DNA from: Saprospiraceae bacterium
GTDB lineage: Bacteria; Bacteroidota; Bacteroidia; Chitinophagales; Saprospiraceae
NCBI GenBank assembly: GCA_016710625.1
Contig: JADJVK010000053.1
Span: 124,001 to 188,000 of the forward strand
DNA length: 64,000 bases
Direction: 5' to 3'
A program made the position numbers and the translations under genes. The notes under the pieces were generated by a model. The model searched no databases and was not told where the DNA came from. It was given only the letters and a program-made list of their open reading frames with translations. Shown piece after piece: positions 1-8,405 of the stretch (its first letter is position 1; every line of letters begins with the position of its first letter).

Positions 1-699
1 TCTGATATCTAAACGGATGGAAGCATAAAATTTAAGGGCATTACCACCTGTAGTTGTTTCAGGATTTCCGAACATAACGCCGATTTTTTCACGGAGTTGG
101 TTGATGAAAATGCAACAACAACCAGTTCTTCCGATAGACGCTGTCAGTTTTCGCATTGCCTGACTCATCAATCTTGCTTGAAGACCCATTTTCGAATCGC
201 CCATCTCTCCTTCTATCTCACTTCGTGGCACCAAAGCAGCCACAGAATCTATAACGATGATATCTATTGCTCCAGAACGAATCAAATTTTCTGCAATTTC
301 TAATGCTTGCTCTCCATTGTCTGGCTGCGAAATCAATAAGTTTTCCACATCCACTCCCAATTTTTCTGCATAGAATCGATCAAAGGCATGCTCTGCATCT
401 ATCATTGCTGCTATTCCGCCTTGTCTTTGGCATTCCGCAATAGCATGAATTGCTAAAGTGGTTTTACCAGATGATTCGGGACCATATATTTCCACAATTC
501 TTCCTTTGGGTAATCCATTTATTCCCAAAGCGATATCTAGCCCTAAGGAACCCGTTGGAATTGCTTCGATTTCAACAACTTGCTTATCTCCTAATTTCAT
601 TACAGTCCCCTTTCCATTCGCCTTATTGATACTATCAATTGCCGTCTGAAGGGACTTTAGTTTTGCTTCTTTATCTTTGTTGTCAATTACATTAGCCAT
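1..699 (-). CDS. recA: Recombinase RecA (C-terminal part outside the window)
   Basis: RecA forms filaments on single-stranded DNA, drives homologous strand exchange and triggers LexA-type self-cleavage in the cytoplasm. The first 233 residues are present. The Walker A motif GPESSGKTT lies near residue 70, Walker B ([12 protein letters not shown]) near residue 145, and the L2 region reads [18 protein letters not shown] near the cut edge. The family is about 340-350 residues long, so roughly 110 are missing off the left end. The start ATG at 699 gives the usual short N-terminal helix and sits about 30 bp after a TATATTTG -7 element. Identity is certain; only truncation by the window edge is unusual. 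Confidence 0.97.
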   Translation of the reverse strand, partial: MANVIDNKDKEAKLKSLQTAIDSINKANGKGTVMKLGDKQVVEIEAIPTGSLGLDIALGINGLPKGRIVEIYGPESSGKTTLAIHAIAECQRQGGIAAMIDAEHAFDRFYAEKLGVDVENLLISQPDNGEQALEIAENLIRSGAIDIIVIDSVAALVPRSEIEGEMGDSKMGLQARLMSQAMRKLTASIGRTGCCCIFINQLREKIGVMFGNPETTTGGNALKFYASIRLDIR

Positions 700-728
700 A
701 TTCGTTACTCTTTTTTTATATGATACTG

Positions 729-736
729 CAAATATA
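729..736 (-). promoter_or_regulatory. -7 promoter element of recA
   Basis: The minus strand reads TATATTTG, an exact match to the Bacteroidota -7 consensus TAnnTTTG, 29 bp upstream of the recA ATG. I see no clear TTG -33 element at the right distance and no LexA-like palindrome. Confidence 0.5.
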
Positions 737-837
737 AACGAAATGTTTTAAAAATAAATAATTTTTATAAAAAATTTGTTGTATATTTTTAATAAAGATA
801 TATAAATTTTTATTTATGAGTCAATTAAATATAATTT

Positions 838-1481
838 TTATTTAGCCAATTGTTCTTTCTCCAACATGCCCAAATAAAACCTAGAAAGTCTTGAATCTAA
901 AGTTTGTATTACATTTTTGATTTTTCGATTCACTTCTTTCGATTTATCAAAAATATTCAAAAAATTATTTCCTAGATTGTTTCTTTTAACATAATAAGGA
1001 AATGGCGGTTTTAAGTCTTTTCCATTTTTATCTCCAATGATGTAAGCTTCCATTCCGATACTTTGCGTAATTCCTTGATATAAAAAATAATAATTTTCAT
1101 TATCAAGTACCTTTTCCACTACGTCCCAATTTTCATTATAAAAATAGCTTGGTGATTTTTTTTATGGATGGTCTTTAAAATAGTATCTGGTGCAAACAAT
1201 ACTTTCGAAAAGGTATAAATAGAATCAAAAGCCAATTTGGTTTCTTGCCTAACAAATGCAATTTTGTTTTTTATATTTTCAATTTCTTTACTGATTTCCG
1301 CTTGGTTACTCGACTTTTGCTTAGCTTTTTCCAAAGCTTCCAATTTGTTTTGACTGGTCTCAATCAAAACAATTAGCACACCATTTTTCAAATCTTTTAT
1401 TTGTTGGAATGCAATTTCCTGATCCGTCTGAGCTAACAAACGGATTTGAAAAAACAACAGGAGCAAGAAAACCTTTTTCAT
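838..1481 (-). CDS. Secreted hypothetical protein, split by a frameshift
   Basis: I do not recognise the family. The first reading frame (1481 to 1119) starts with a signal peptide (MKKVFLLLLFFQIRLLAQ) followed by a lysine/glutamate-rich, probably helical region. A second frame (1119 to 838) follows directly. The frames join if one base is added to the run of eight T at 1156-1163 (eight A in the mRNA): the joined protein reads on through SPSYFYNENWDVVEKV into the second part, giving about 214 residues. So this is one gene with a one-base loss, a slippage site or a sequencing error. It starts 10 bp after the aldehyde dehydrogenase stop and is probably co-transcribed with it. The product is likely periplasmic. 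Confidence 0.6.
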
Positions 1482-1491
1482 TATTGCTTTT

Positions 1492-3018
1492 TTATATCTC
1501 GAACTTTATCCCCTGTGCCAAAGGTAATTCAGTGCTGTAGTTGATTGTGTTGGTCTGTCTTCTCATGTATGCTTTCCAAGCATCAGAGCCGCTTTCCCTG
1601 CCACCGCCAGTTTCTTTCTCACCGCCAAAAGCACCACCTATCTCTGCTCCGCTAGTTCCGATATTTACATTTGCGATTCCGCAATCTGACCCCGCAGTAG
1701 ATAAAAACAATTCTGCCTCTCTCAGGTTGTTGGTCATGATGGCAGACGACAATCCTTGTGGAACACCATTTTGTAAGTCAATTGCTTCCTCTATTGTCTT
1801 ATATTTTATCAAATACAAAATTGGTGCAAATGTCTCATGCTGAACGATTGGATAGTGGTTTTCCACTTCTGCAATGCACGGTTTCACATAACATCCGCTT
1901 TCATAACCAGCTCCAGCCAAAACGCCGCCTTCTACTATGAATTTACCACCCTGTTCTTTTACCATTTGGATGGACTGAAGATAGTTGTCCACCGCCATTT
2001 TATCTATCAATGGTCCGACATGATTATTCATATCTAATGGGTTGCCGATGTTTAACTGTTGGTATGCTTTTGCCAATTTTGTTTTCACCTCCTCATAAAC
2101 ACTTTCATGAATAATTAATCTTCTCGTAGAAGTACATCTCTGACCAGCTGTTCCCACTGCCCCAAAACATGCTCCTAAAATAACGATATTCAAATCTGCA
2201 TTCGGTGTAACGATAATCGCATTATTGCCACCCAATTCCAAAATTGTTTTTCCTAATCTGGAGGCAACTGTGCCACTGACGATTTTACCCATTCTAGTGC
2301 TCCCCGTCGCAGACACTAAAGGAACTCTTGTGTCATTCGTCATCCATTCACCCACTTTGTAGTCTCCATTAATAACACAACTGATACCTTCGGGTAAATC
2401 ATTGTCTTTCAATACTTTTTGTAAAATATTTTGGCAAGCAATACTACATAAAGGCGTTTTTTCGGATGGCTTCCAGATACAAACATCTCCACAAACCATT
2501 GCTATCATAGCATTCCAACTCCAAACAGCAACTGGAAAATTGAATGCAGAAATCACACCGACGATTCCTACAGGGTGCCATTGTTCGTACATTCGATGAT
2601 TAGGTCTTTCGGAATGCATGGATAGTCCATACAACTGACGAGAAAGACCAACTCCGAAATAACAAATGTCAATCATTTCTTGCACTTCGCCCCAGCCTTC
2701 TTGGAGGCTTTTACCCATTTCGTAAGAAACCAATCTTCCTAAAGCATCTTTGTTGGCTTGTAGAGCATCGCCATATTGACGAACCACTTCACCTCTTTTT
2801 GGTGCTGGCACTTTTCTCCAAACTTTGAAAGCTTCTTGTGCTTTTTGGATGGTTGCTTCATATTGTTCTTTTGTAGCTTGACTTACACTACCTATATATT
2901 TGCCATCTACTGGCGAATGAGAATCTATCCATGAATCCGATGAAAAGCTGAGTTGGCCTGTACTTACTCCAGCATTCTTTTCCGTCAAACCTAATTGACC
3001 AATAAAACTTGTATCCAT
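1492..3018 (-). CDS. amaB: Aldehyde dehydrogenase, ALDH7 type (alpha-aminoadipic semialdehyde dehydrogenase)
   Basis: This 508-residue NAD(P)-dependent dehydrogenase belongs to the antiquitin (ALDH7) branch, whose members oxidise alpha-aminoadipic semialdehyde (piperideine-6-carboxylate) in lysine breakdown and detoxify other aldehydes. Seen here: the motif [10 protein letters not shown] with catalytic Glu about residue 261, catalytic Cys about 295 in [12 protein letters not shown] (typical of ALDH7), and the Rossmann segment [14 protein letters not shown]. Length matches the family. The start at 3018 lies 19 bp downstream of a TATCTTTG -7 element. No other lysine catabolic gene is adjacent, so the exact substrate is an inference from the ALDH7 signature. 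Confidence 0.88.
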   Translation of the reverse strand: MDTSFIGQLGLTEKNAGVSTGQLSFSSDSWIDSHSPVDGKYIGSVSQATKEQYEATIQKAQEAFKVWRKVPAPKRGEVVRQYGDALQANKDALGRLVSYEMGKSLQEGWGEVQEMIDICYFGVGLSRQLYGLSMHSERPNHRMYEQWHPVGIVGVISAFNFPVAVWSWNAMIAMVCGDVCIWKPSEKTPLCSIACQNILQKVLKDNDLPEGISCVINGDYKVGEWMTNDTRVPLVSATGSTRMGKIVSGTVASRLGKTILELGGNNAIIVTPNADLNIVILGACFGAVGTAGQRCTSTRRLIIHESVYEEVKTKLAKAYQQLNIGNPLDMNNHVGPLIDKMAVDNYLQSIQMVKEQGGKFIVEGGVLAGAGYESGCYVKPCIAEVENHYPIVQHETFAPILYLIKYKTIEEAIDLQNGVPQGLSSAIMTNNLREAELFLSTAGSDCGIANVNIGTSGAEIGGAFGGEKETGGGRESGSDAWKAYMRRQTNTINYSTELPLAQGIKFEI

Positions 3019-3037
3019 TTTTTTTAATTATTTTGTA

Positions 3038-3045
3038 CAAAGATA
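3038..3045 (-). promoter_or_regulatory. -7 promoter element of the ALDH7 gene
   Basis: The minus strand reads TATCTTTG, an exact TAnnTTTG match, just upstream of the aldehyde dehydrogenase start. The short leader supports the ATG at 3018. Confidence 0.5.
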
Positions 3046-3311
3046 AGATATGTTAACAAAATAATGAGGGTGAAGGTTGGGTTGAATTGATTGTTAAAAT
3101 TATCGAAAAAAGATTTGAATGCTATTAAATTAATAAAAAATACTTTTTGAGTACAATATTATATTCTGTTTTATCCATTCCCAGTTCTAAAAAAACCATC
3201 AGTTATTTTTACAGTATCTCCACAACTATTGTATACTGTAAAATAAAAAATTTCCTTTTAATGTTCCTAACCTATGGAACAGAACCTATTTATTTTGCTA
3301 ATATTAGGAAT
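3046..3311. other. Non-coding gap, nothing convincing
   Basis: AT-rich stretch between the choice-of-anchor protein gene and the ALDH7 gene. I see no strong hairpin with a T-run, no RNA gene and no supported CDS. A 28-codon open stretch on the minus strand encoding CGDTVKITDGFFRTGNG has no good start and may be a remnant or chance. Confidence 0.4.
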
Positions 3312-4181
3312 TTATAGCACTTTCACAAACTTTTGAATTTTTGCTGAACGTCCATTGGAGATTTGTAAAAAATACAATCCTTTTGGTAGGTTGCTGATTT
3401 CCAGTTTTCCTTCATTTATCCCTTCTTTCAAATCTATATCTTTTTGGTCAACCGTAATGCCATTTAGATTTATTATTTTCAAACTATAGAAGCTAGAATG
3501 TGATATAGTAATTTGGTAATTGACCCAATCCGTTGCAAGAGCAGGATAAATTTTCAATTCTTCTGTTACTGCTAAATCTGTAGTTGCTACCGTTCCTTCC
3601 GTCAAAGATAAGGTGCTGACTGAAGCTCCATCACCTCCTGTGCTTCCATTTGCATTCACCCCATTGCCACTTGCATAAAAGGTGACTTTGCCGCTTTTCG
3701 CAGCAGGTGCTTTCCAATTTGTTTCAAAAATATTACTTGTAGAAACCTTTGGTTGTTCCACATAACTTCTTTTTTGCCCAGATGTCAATGAAATGATATT
3801 CACATTTGCCGCAGGATTGCTCCAACCTTTCACATCCAGATTTCCATTATCTAACAATGTAACCATCTGAAAACCATATCCTTTTGGTGTACCAAAAACT
3901 TTATTGACAGTAACCCTTGCCTTATATATATTGCCAGGCAAATAACTGGTTATCTTATTTCCTGTGGTTGTGTCCAATACTTCAATTGTTGTGGTAGTTT
4001 GGATGGTATTTTGACCACCTGTTCCATGACATTCTTGGCAAGTGGTTTCTTTTCCGCCACCCACCTTCGGTGCTCCAGTTGCTCCCAACAACTCAGAAGC
4101 AGCATATCCACTAGAGTAGCCCATCCAAAGGGTAGAAAAAAGCAGCAACACAAACACAAATAAAATAACATTTCCTTTCAT
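3312..4181 (-). CDS. T9SS-exported protein with CxxCH motif and choice-of-anchor V / Reeler-like domain
   Basis: This is a 289-residue secreted protein. It begins with a hydrophobic signal segment (residues 1-28), then GATGAPKVGGGKETTCQECH: the CxxCH could bind a c-type heme, as in other proteins of this layout. A beta-rich domain follows (about 55-200, YKARVTVNKVFGTPKGYGFQ), resembling the Reeler-like choice-of-anchor V family. The C-terminus (about 208-289: LKIYPALATDWVNYQ ... LPKGLYFLQIS ... KIQKFVKVL) is a type A T9SS sorting domain, so the protein should cross the outer membrane and be released or anchored at the surface. The biological role is unknown. Heme binding is inferred from the motif only. 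Confidence 0.8.
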   Translation of the reverse strand: MKGNVILFVFVLLLFSTLWMGYSSGYAASELLGATGAPKVGGGKETTCQECHGTGGQNTIQTTTTIEVLDTTTGNKITSYLPGNIYKARVTVNKVFGTPKGYGFQMVTLLDNGNLDVKGWSNPAANVNIISLTSGQKRSYVEQPKVSTSNIFETNWKAPAAKSGKVTFYASGNGVNANGSTGGDGASVSTLSLTEGTVATTDLAVTEELKIYPALATDWVNYQITISHSSFYSLKIINLNGITVDQKDIDLKEGINEGKLEISNLPKGLYFLQISNGRSAKIQKFVKVL

Positions 4182-4224
4182 AAAAATTATTTATTGAAAT
4201 TAGACTTTTGAAAATGCTAATTGT

Positions 4225-4767
4225 TTAATAAGTAAAACCATTTTCTGGATTTTTGCCTTCTATTCCGACAAAATATTGCATTATAAGTGGCAAATCCTTT
4301 TCATAGTCACCTGAAGTGTAAAAAGGACCACTATATTTTATTTCCTTCTTTTTCCAATCGAAACTACATAGTATCAGCGGAACTTTTGCTCCATGAGCCA
4401 TATAATAAAAACCAGACTTTAATTTATCAACCTTTTTTCGAGTCCCTTCAGGAGAAATACAAACGGCAAACTTTTCTTTGCTGTTGATCAAATTAACCAC
4501 CGTATCTACGTAGTTGGTACTTTTGCTCCGCACCACTGGGTAACCTCCCAACCATCTGAAAAGATAACCAAAGGGAAAACGAAATAAGGAATCTTTTCCT
4601 AAATATTTTATGTCTTCACGGATGGCTGCTCTGGATAATAGACCAAGTGGAAAATCCCAATTGGATGTATGCGGAATGACAACCACTAAATATTTATCTA
4701 AGGTGTGGAGCGGAAAACTTTCTATATTTTTCCAACCAATAATCCTTAATATGAATTTACTTATCAT
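4225..4767 (-). CDS. PlsC-like 1-acylglycerol-3-phosphate acyltransferase family protein
   Basis: A 180-residue member of the glycerolipid acyltransferase superfamily that transfers acyl chains to lysophospholipid-type acceptors at the inner membrane. Seen: the catalytic HTSNWD (HxxxxD) near residue 33 and ISPEGTR (substrate phosphate binding) near residue 104. It is shorter than classical PlsC (about 240 residues) and lacks a clear N-terminal membrane anchor, typical of a compact Bacteroidota subfamily. It has its own -7 element (TACTTTTG) 18 bp upstream. A larger paralogue with the same motifs is at 26420-27724. The exact acceptor cannot be told. Confidence 0.8.
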   Translation of the reverse strand: MISKFILRIIGWKNIESFPLHTLDKYLVVVIPHTSNWDFPLGLLSRAAIREDIKYLGKDSLFRFPFGYLFRWLGGYPVVRSKSTNYVDTVVNLINSKEKFAVCISPEGTRKKVDKLKSGFYYMAHGAKVPLILCSFDWKKKEIKYSGPFYTSGDYEKDLPLIMQYFVGIEGKNPENGFTY

Positions 4768-4784
4768 CTTTTCAAATTTCTTTT

Positions 4785-4792
4785 CAAAAGTA
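4785..4792 (-). promoter_or_regulatory. -7 promoter element of the acyltransferase gene
   Basis: The minus strand reads TACTTTTG, matching TAnnTTTG, 18 bp upstream of the ATG at 4767. Confidence 0.45.
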
Positions 4793-4827
4793 ACTTCTTT
4801 TATTCTAAATATAAAATAAATTCAAAA

Positions 4828-4878
4828 TTGTCATTTTGTCATATAAAATTAATATTTTTTGTCATTTTGTCATATAAA
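4828..4878. repeat. Two identical 20-bp direct repeats upstream of the hsp20 operon
   Basis: TTGTCATTTTGTCATATAAA occurs at 4828-4847 and again, identically, at 4859-4878. The copies start 31 bp apart, close to three helical turns, and each holds two TGTCA half-units. The pair lies about 38-88 bp upstream of a sigma54-like element and about 100-150 bp upstream of the first hsp20 ATG. The layout fits binding sites for an activator on one DNA face. This is inference; no regulator is encoded nearby. Confidence 0.6.
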
Positions 4879-4915
4879 TATTTATTTATTCTGTCTTTTT
4901 TGCAGCTATTTTCAA

Positions 4916-4932
4916 TTGGAACAGCCTTTGAC
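4916..4932 (+). promoter_or_regulatory. Possible sigma54-type (-24/-12) promoter of the hsp20 operon
   Basis: The sequence TTGGAACAGCCTTTGAC has the GG and G at the spacing of the TTGGCAC-N5-TTGC sigma54 consensus, but GA replaces the invariant -12 GC. No TAnnTTTG element is seen between here and the ATG at 4981, which makes an alternative sigma factor attractive. The -12 mismatch keeps confidence low. Confidence 0.3.
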
Positions 4933-4980
4933 TATTCTTCATTGTAATTGAATTTATAAATAATTTAAAAAAATAAAAAA

Positions 4981-5397
4981 ATGGTAACTATAGGTTTCAA
5001 TCCTTATCGCTTCAGAAACTGTGCAACACCACATAACGGACAATGTGGAACACAAATGCATCGCCCATCCAATTTCACCACTCAGTCCATGAGTTATCAA
5101 CCGAAATCGAACATCAAACAAATGGAAAATGGATTTGTGATTGAGGTAGCGGTACCTGGATTTGAGAAAAAGGATATTTCGATTCAATTAGTGGATAATA
5201 ATCTGGTAGTGAAAGGAAATAAGGGAGAAGAGCATGTGGAAAACGCAAAAAGTTTTATTGCCAATACTTTTGAGAAGACTTACATCCTTCCAGAAAATAT
5301 TGACAGAACCAACATTTCCGCAAGTTGCGACCAAGGTCTTTTGACTATCACTTTGAAACTTGCAGAAAACACTAAAAAATCAATTGAAATTATTTAA
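4981..5397 (+). CDS. Small heat-shock protein, Hsp20/alpha-crystallin family
   Basis: A 138-residue ATP-independent holdase that keeps unfolding proteins soluble in the cytoplasm. The alpha-crystallin domain spans about residues 40-135, with the core AVPGFEKKDISIQLVDNNLV and the conserved late strand QGLLTITLKLAE. The N-terminal arm is unusual: short and polar with cysteines (FRNCATPHNGQCGTQM), unlike the F/W-rich arm of its neighbour. A second hsp20 follows 19 bp downstream, and the two probably form an operon and mixed oligomers. Regulation is suggested by the upstream direct repeats and sigma54-like site. Confidence 0.9.
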   Translation: MVTIGFNPYRFRNCATPHNGQCGTQMHRPSNFTTQSMSYQPKSNIKQMENGFVIEVAVPGFEKKDISIQLVDNNLVVKGNKGEEHVENAKSFIANTFEKTYILPENIDRTNISASCDQGLLTITLKLAENTKKSIEII

Positions 5398-5416
5398 TCT
5401 AAAAATATAAAGAGCC

Positions 5417-5854
5417 ATGAGTAGATATTCTTCTTTTTACCCAGTAAAAAACATAGTTGGAAGTTTTGTAGATGAATTTTTGAACAGAAGTATTTCAGAT
5501 ATTGTTGGTGGCGATTTCGCTCATAATTTACCAGCAGTAAATCTGAAAGAAAATGAGGGAAATTATCAATTGGAAATGGCAGCTCCGGGATTGACAAAAG
5601 AGGATTTTAAAATTTTCTTAGAAAACAAGCAATTAGTGATTGAAGTTAAGAAAGAAACAAAATCCGAAACGGAAGAGAATGGTAAAGTTTTGAGAAAAGA
5701 ATTCAATTATTCTGAATTCAAAAGAACTTTCTCTTTGCCAGAAAATGTAGATTCTGATAAAATAGGAGCTACTTACGAAAAAGGAATCCTTTTAGTAACC
5801 GTTCCAAAAGCTGCACCGAAGGAAAACCCAACAACCCAAATTCATATATCTTAA
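5417..5854 (+). CDS. Small heat-shock protein, Hsp20/IbpA type
   Basis: A 145-residue second alpha-crystallin chaperone. The N-terminal arm resembles the classical Bacteroidota form (SSFYPVKNIVGSFVDEF). The alpha-crystallin core is LEMAAPGLTKEDFKIFLENK, with FKRTFSLPENVDSDKI and the final strand KGILLVTVPK. It ends in a lysine/threonine tail rather than a clean IxI motif. It is the second gene of the hsp20 pair and is followed by a strong intrinsic terminator at 5913-5942. Confidence 0.93.
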   Translation: MSRYSSFYPVKNIVGSFVDEFLNRSISDIVGGDFAHNLPAVNLKENEGNYQLEMAAPGLTKEDFKIFLENKQLVIEVKKETKSETEENGKVLRKEFNYSEFKRTFSLPENVDSDKIGATYEKGILLVTVPKAAPKENPTTQIHIS

Positions 5855-5912
5855 CAAAATCAATAAAGATTGATTAGTTCTCATAATTTGTTTGTGTAAA
5901 ATTGTAATTTTA

Positions 5913-5942
5913 GTTGCTGTCTCTTGGGACAGCAACTTTTTT
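5913..5942 (+). terminator. Intrinsic terminator after the hsp20 pair
   Basis: GTTGCTGTC (5913-5921) pairs perfectly with GACAGCAAC (5928-5936) around a 6-nt loop, followed by six T. A TATCTTCG sequence at 5948-5955, one base off the -7 consensus, begins right after it and may be the ridA promoter. Confidence 0.85.
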
Positions 5943-5974
5943 ATTTTTATCTTCGCAGACAAATAACTAAATTC

Positions 5975-6400
5975 ATGTCCGACAATAATCAAAGAATCGA
6001 TGCTAGTAATGCTCCTAAGCCAGTAGGATTGTATCCTCATGCCAGAAAAGTAGGAAATTTATTGTTTTTATCGGGTATCGGACCAAGAGATCCTGAAACG
6101 GATGGTGTTCCTGGATTGACACAGAGCAAAACGGGAAATTTTATAGAATTTAGTTTTGAAGCCCAATGTCATTCTGTATTTAGAAATGTGAAAGCAGTGT
6201 TAGAAGCTAGTGGGTCCAAATGGGAAAATTTGGTGGATGTTACTGTTTTTCTCACTGATATGAAACGAGATTTTCATACTTACAATAAAATATATGCAGA
6301 ATATTTCAAAGACAATCAGCCTTGCAGAACGACTGTTGGAATTGATGCTTTACCCACTCCCATTGCCATTGAATTGAAATGTATCGCTATTGTTGACTAG
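5975..6400 (+). CDS. RidA family protein (2-aminomuconate-deaminase-like)
   Basis: A 141-residue member of the YjgF/YER057c/UK114 family, trimeric cytoplasmic enzymes that hydrolyse reactive enamines/imines. The start at MSDNNQ is chosen because upstream codons fall in the terminator and promoter region. Seen: YPHARKVGNLLFLSGIGPRD, FSFEAQCHSVFRNVKAVLEA, VDVTVFLTDMKRDFHTYNKI and the Arg in QPCRTTVGIDALP that binds substrate carboxylate in RidA proteins. The YPHARK...SGIGPRDP pattern and length recall 2-aminomuconate deaminase of the kynurenine route, but no other gene of that route is present, so only the family is claimed. It overlaps the apaG stop by 4 bp tail to tail. Confidence 0.85.
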   Translation: MSDNNQRIDASNAPKPVGLYPHARKVGNLLFLSGIGPRDPETDGVPGLTQSKTGNFIEFSFEAQCHSVFRNVKAVLEASGSKWENLVDVTVFLTDMKRDFHTYNKIYAEYFKDNQPCRTTVGIDALPTPIAIELKCIAIVD

Positions 6401-6786
6401 TTTAGTTTGCTTGGAGCGATTAATTGGAAGGAAGGAATTGTAACTTCAAATAATTCGCCAGTATCCAAATTTTTCATGGTGTAGGTTCCCTCCATCGTCC
6501 CCATTTCTGAAGATATGCTCGACCAAGAGGAATATCGATGCACCTCATCGGGCAACAAAACAGGTTGTTTTCCGACTACTCCTTCTCCTTCCACCTCACT
6601 TTTGAATCCATTCGAATCAAAAATATACCAATGTCTTCTAATTAACTGCACCGTAAAGGTGTTGAGGTTTTTCAATGAAATATTATACACAAAAATAAAT
6701 TTATTTTCTTGTGGACTAGAGTATTCGGGATTATAAAACACCTGAACACTAATCAAAACACCGTTTGTTGCCAATGTATTTTTCAT
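6397..6786 (-). CDS. apaG: ApaG domain protein
   Basis: A 129-residue protein of the ApaG/DUF525 family, an immunoglobulin-like beta-sandwich. E. coli ApaG is linked genetically to Co2+/Mg2+ resistance; the biochemical role is unsettled. Diagnostic segments: FVYNISLKNLNTFTVQLIRR, RHWYIFDSNG, EGEGVVGKQPVL, and SSEMGTMEGTYTM. Length equals that of typical bacterial ApaG. The start has a good AGAGGTGA ribosome site and a TATATTTG -7 element just upstream. Its stop overlaps that of ridA (shared CTAG). Confidence 0.93.
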   Translation of the reverse strand: MKNTLATNGVLISVQVFYNPEYSSPQENKFIFVYNISLKNLNTFTVQLIRRHWYIFDSNGFKSEVEGEGVVGKQPVLLPDEVHRYSSWSSISSEMGTMEGTYTMKNLDTGELFEVTIPSFQLIAPSKLN

Positions 6787-6802
6787 TCACCTCTATTTTA
6801 TT

Positions 6803-6810
6803 CAAATATA
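6803..6810 (-). promoter_or_regulatory. -7 promoter element of apaG
   Basis: The minus strand reads TATATTTG, an exact TAnnTTTG match 17 bp upstream of the apaG ATG. Confidence 0.5.
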
Positions 6811-6839
6811 ATAGGGAATTAACTAAAGAAAAAGTTTTA

Positions 6840-7110
6840 TGAAAACAATGTGTAAAACTACCTTAAGAAATGTGTAAAAACTTAAAAATTTCAACACTCA
6901 TTTTTCAAAATGTTGAATTTAAAAATGGGGTGTTGGTGAGTACCATATTATCCACTTTCATAATATAAAAATGGGGAAGTTATTCACATTACAATTATTA
7001 ACTATAAGTTTATTAACAATTGGGGAGAAAATGTTGAAAACGTATTTAAATAATTATTAATGTTTGATTTAGAACTAACGAGGAAAGTTGAAAAAGAAAA
7101 ATTCAAGTTG
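6840..7110. other. Non-coding region with DnaA-box-like sites and G-tracts
   Basis: No gene fits in 6811-7233. The stretch holds TTATTCACA (6980-6988, fits TTATnCACA) and TTATCCACT (6948-6956, one base off TTATCCACA) on the same strand; two ATGTGTAAAA words (6848 and 6870 areas); TTCAACA at 6890-6896 and TGTTGAA at 6911-6917 and 7032-7038; three TGGGG tracts (about 6926, 6972, 7021); and a very AT-rich block (6989-7020). This mix resembles a DnaA-binding locus or replication origin, but the number of good boxes is small. Function is unproven. Confidence 0.3.
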
Positions 7111-7233
7111 GATAACTTGATTATTATAAACAATGGGTAGTTATTCTACTTTTCCACGGACCCTACCACTACTACTTCTAATTTTTTCTAAAAAATTTAT
7201 TAAAAAGAAATTAATAATAGTTAATAAGTTGTG

Positions 7234-7266
7234 TTGGGAAAATCGGGAAAGTTCGTCGTATTTTTG
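7234..7266 (+). promoter_or_regulatory. Promoter of ctaA (TTG-N22-TATTTTTG)
   Basis: TTG at 7234-7236 and TATTTTTG at 7259-7266 are separated by 22 bp, fitting the Bacteroidota -33/-7 promoter. The position shows that the ctaA start is the ATG at 7298 and not an upstream in-frame ATG at 7133. Confidence 0.6.
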
Positions 7267-7297
7267 CCGAGCAAACAAATCAAAAAAGGATTTTGAA

Positions 7298-8374
7298 ATG
7301 AATAACGAAACAGACAATACATATAAAACAAAAACCATACCTAAAATTGTAACTTACTGGTTAATATTGGGTTTGGTCTTAATTTTTTTCCAAGTCATTA
7401 TTGGCGGAATCACAAGATTGACGGGTTCTGGCCTCTCCATAACCAAATGGGACATCGTTACAGGCACCATTCCGCCAATATCGGAAGCTAGTTGGAATGA
7501 AGAATTTTTGAAATATCAGCAGACACCACAATACCAAAAAATCAACCAAGGAATGTCGATGGGTGATTTTAAATTTATTTTCTTTTGGGAATATTTTCAT
7601 CGGCTTTGGGCAAGAAGTTTAGGTTTTATTTTTTTAATCCCCTTCCTAATTTTTTATAGAAAAAAGTATTTCCCCAATTGGCTCATCAAAAGATTAGGAA
7701 TTTTGGTGCTATTGGGAATGGTGGTTGCTTTGTTTGGTTGGATAATGGTGGCAAGTGGATTGGTGGATAGACCCTGGGTAAATGCCTATAAACTTTCCTT
7801 ACACCTTTCTTTAGCAATCATCGTTTATGTTTATTTACTCTGGACTGTTCTTCTGGTGGTGCAACCAAAAGTGGATGGATTAAAAAAATCTTGGATAAGA
7901 AAGGGAGCAATAACAATTTTGATAATTGCTGCTATACAGATATTTTTGGGTGGCATGATGTCGGGGATGAAAGCCGGATTAGCTTTCCCTACATTTCCAG
8001 ATATGAAGGGCAGTTATTTTCCAGCATTATTGTTTGACCTATCCAATTGGCATTGGGCTAATTTTGAAGAATATGACAAGAATCCTTTTATGGCAACTTT
8101 TGTTCAGTTTTTTCACCGAAATGTCGCCTATATTTTATCAATTGTTATTATTTGGTTTTATGTCAAAATAAGAAAGGAAACCATCAGTAATATTTTTAGA
8201 AAATATTCCACATGGATGTTAGTAATGTTGATAATTCAGGTTGGTTTAGGTATCATTACGATAATGAATTGCTTAGGGAAAGTGCCAGTTATGTGGGGAT
8301 CTTTCCATCAAGGTGGAGCGATACTATTATTTACAACAATAGTGATGGTGTTGTATCAGACAAAGGAGCGATGA
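7298..8374 (+). CDS. ctaA: Heme A synthase, COX15/CtaA family
   Basis: A 358-residue inner-membrane enzyme that oxidises the C8 methyl of heme O to give heme A for aa3-type cytochrome oxidase. About eight membrane segments are visible, starting with VTYWLILGLVLIFFQVIIGG, and the family signature GGITRLTGSGLSITKWDIVTG. Likely heme-ligand histidines lie in WEYFHRLWAR, KLSLHLSLAI, QFFHRNVAYI and GSFHQGGAIL. The start at 7298 is set by the promoter at 7234-7266 and an AAAAAAGGA ribosome site 7 bp upstream; the reading frame is open 55 codons further, but that part is low-complexity and upstream of the promoter. No oxidase genes are adjacent. Confidence 0.93.
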   Translation: MNNETDNTYKTKTIPKIVTYWLILGLVLIFFQVIIGGITRLTGSGLSITKWDIVTGTIPPISEASWNEEFLKYQQTPQYQKINQGMSMGDFKFIFFWEYFHRLWARSLGFIFLIPFLIFYRKKYFPNWLIKRLGILVLLGMVVALFGWIMVASGLVDRPWVNAYKLSLHLSLAIIVYVYLLWTVLLVVQPKVDGLKKSWIRKGAITILIIAAIQIFLGGMMSGMKAGLAFPTFPDMKGSYFPALLFDLSNWHWANFEEYDKNPFMATFVQFFHRNVAYILSIVIIWFYVKIRKETISNIFRKYSTWMLVMLIIQVGLGIITIMNCLGKVPVMWGSFHQGGAILLFTTIVMVLYQTKER

Positions 8375-8405
8375 AAACGATTTGATTAATTTTCAGGAAG
8401 ACTAT

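Noticed and set aside
3176..3262. Short minus-strand coding remnant (CGDTVKITDGFFRTGNG)
   Set aside because: Only 28 codons, no proper start and no intact domain; could be chance.
7133..7297. N-terminal extension of ctaA by 55 residues
   Set aside because: The extension lies upstream of a good -33/-7 promoter and reads as low-complexity sequence; the ATG at 7298 has a ribosome site and starts the known family.
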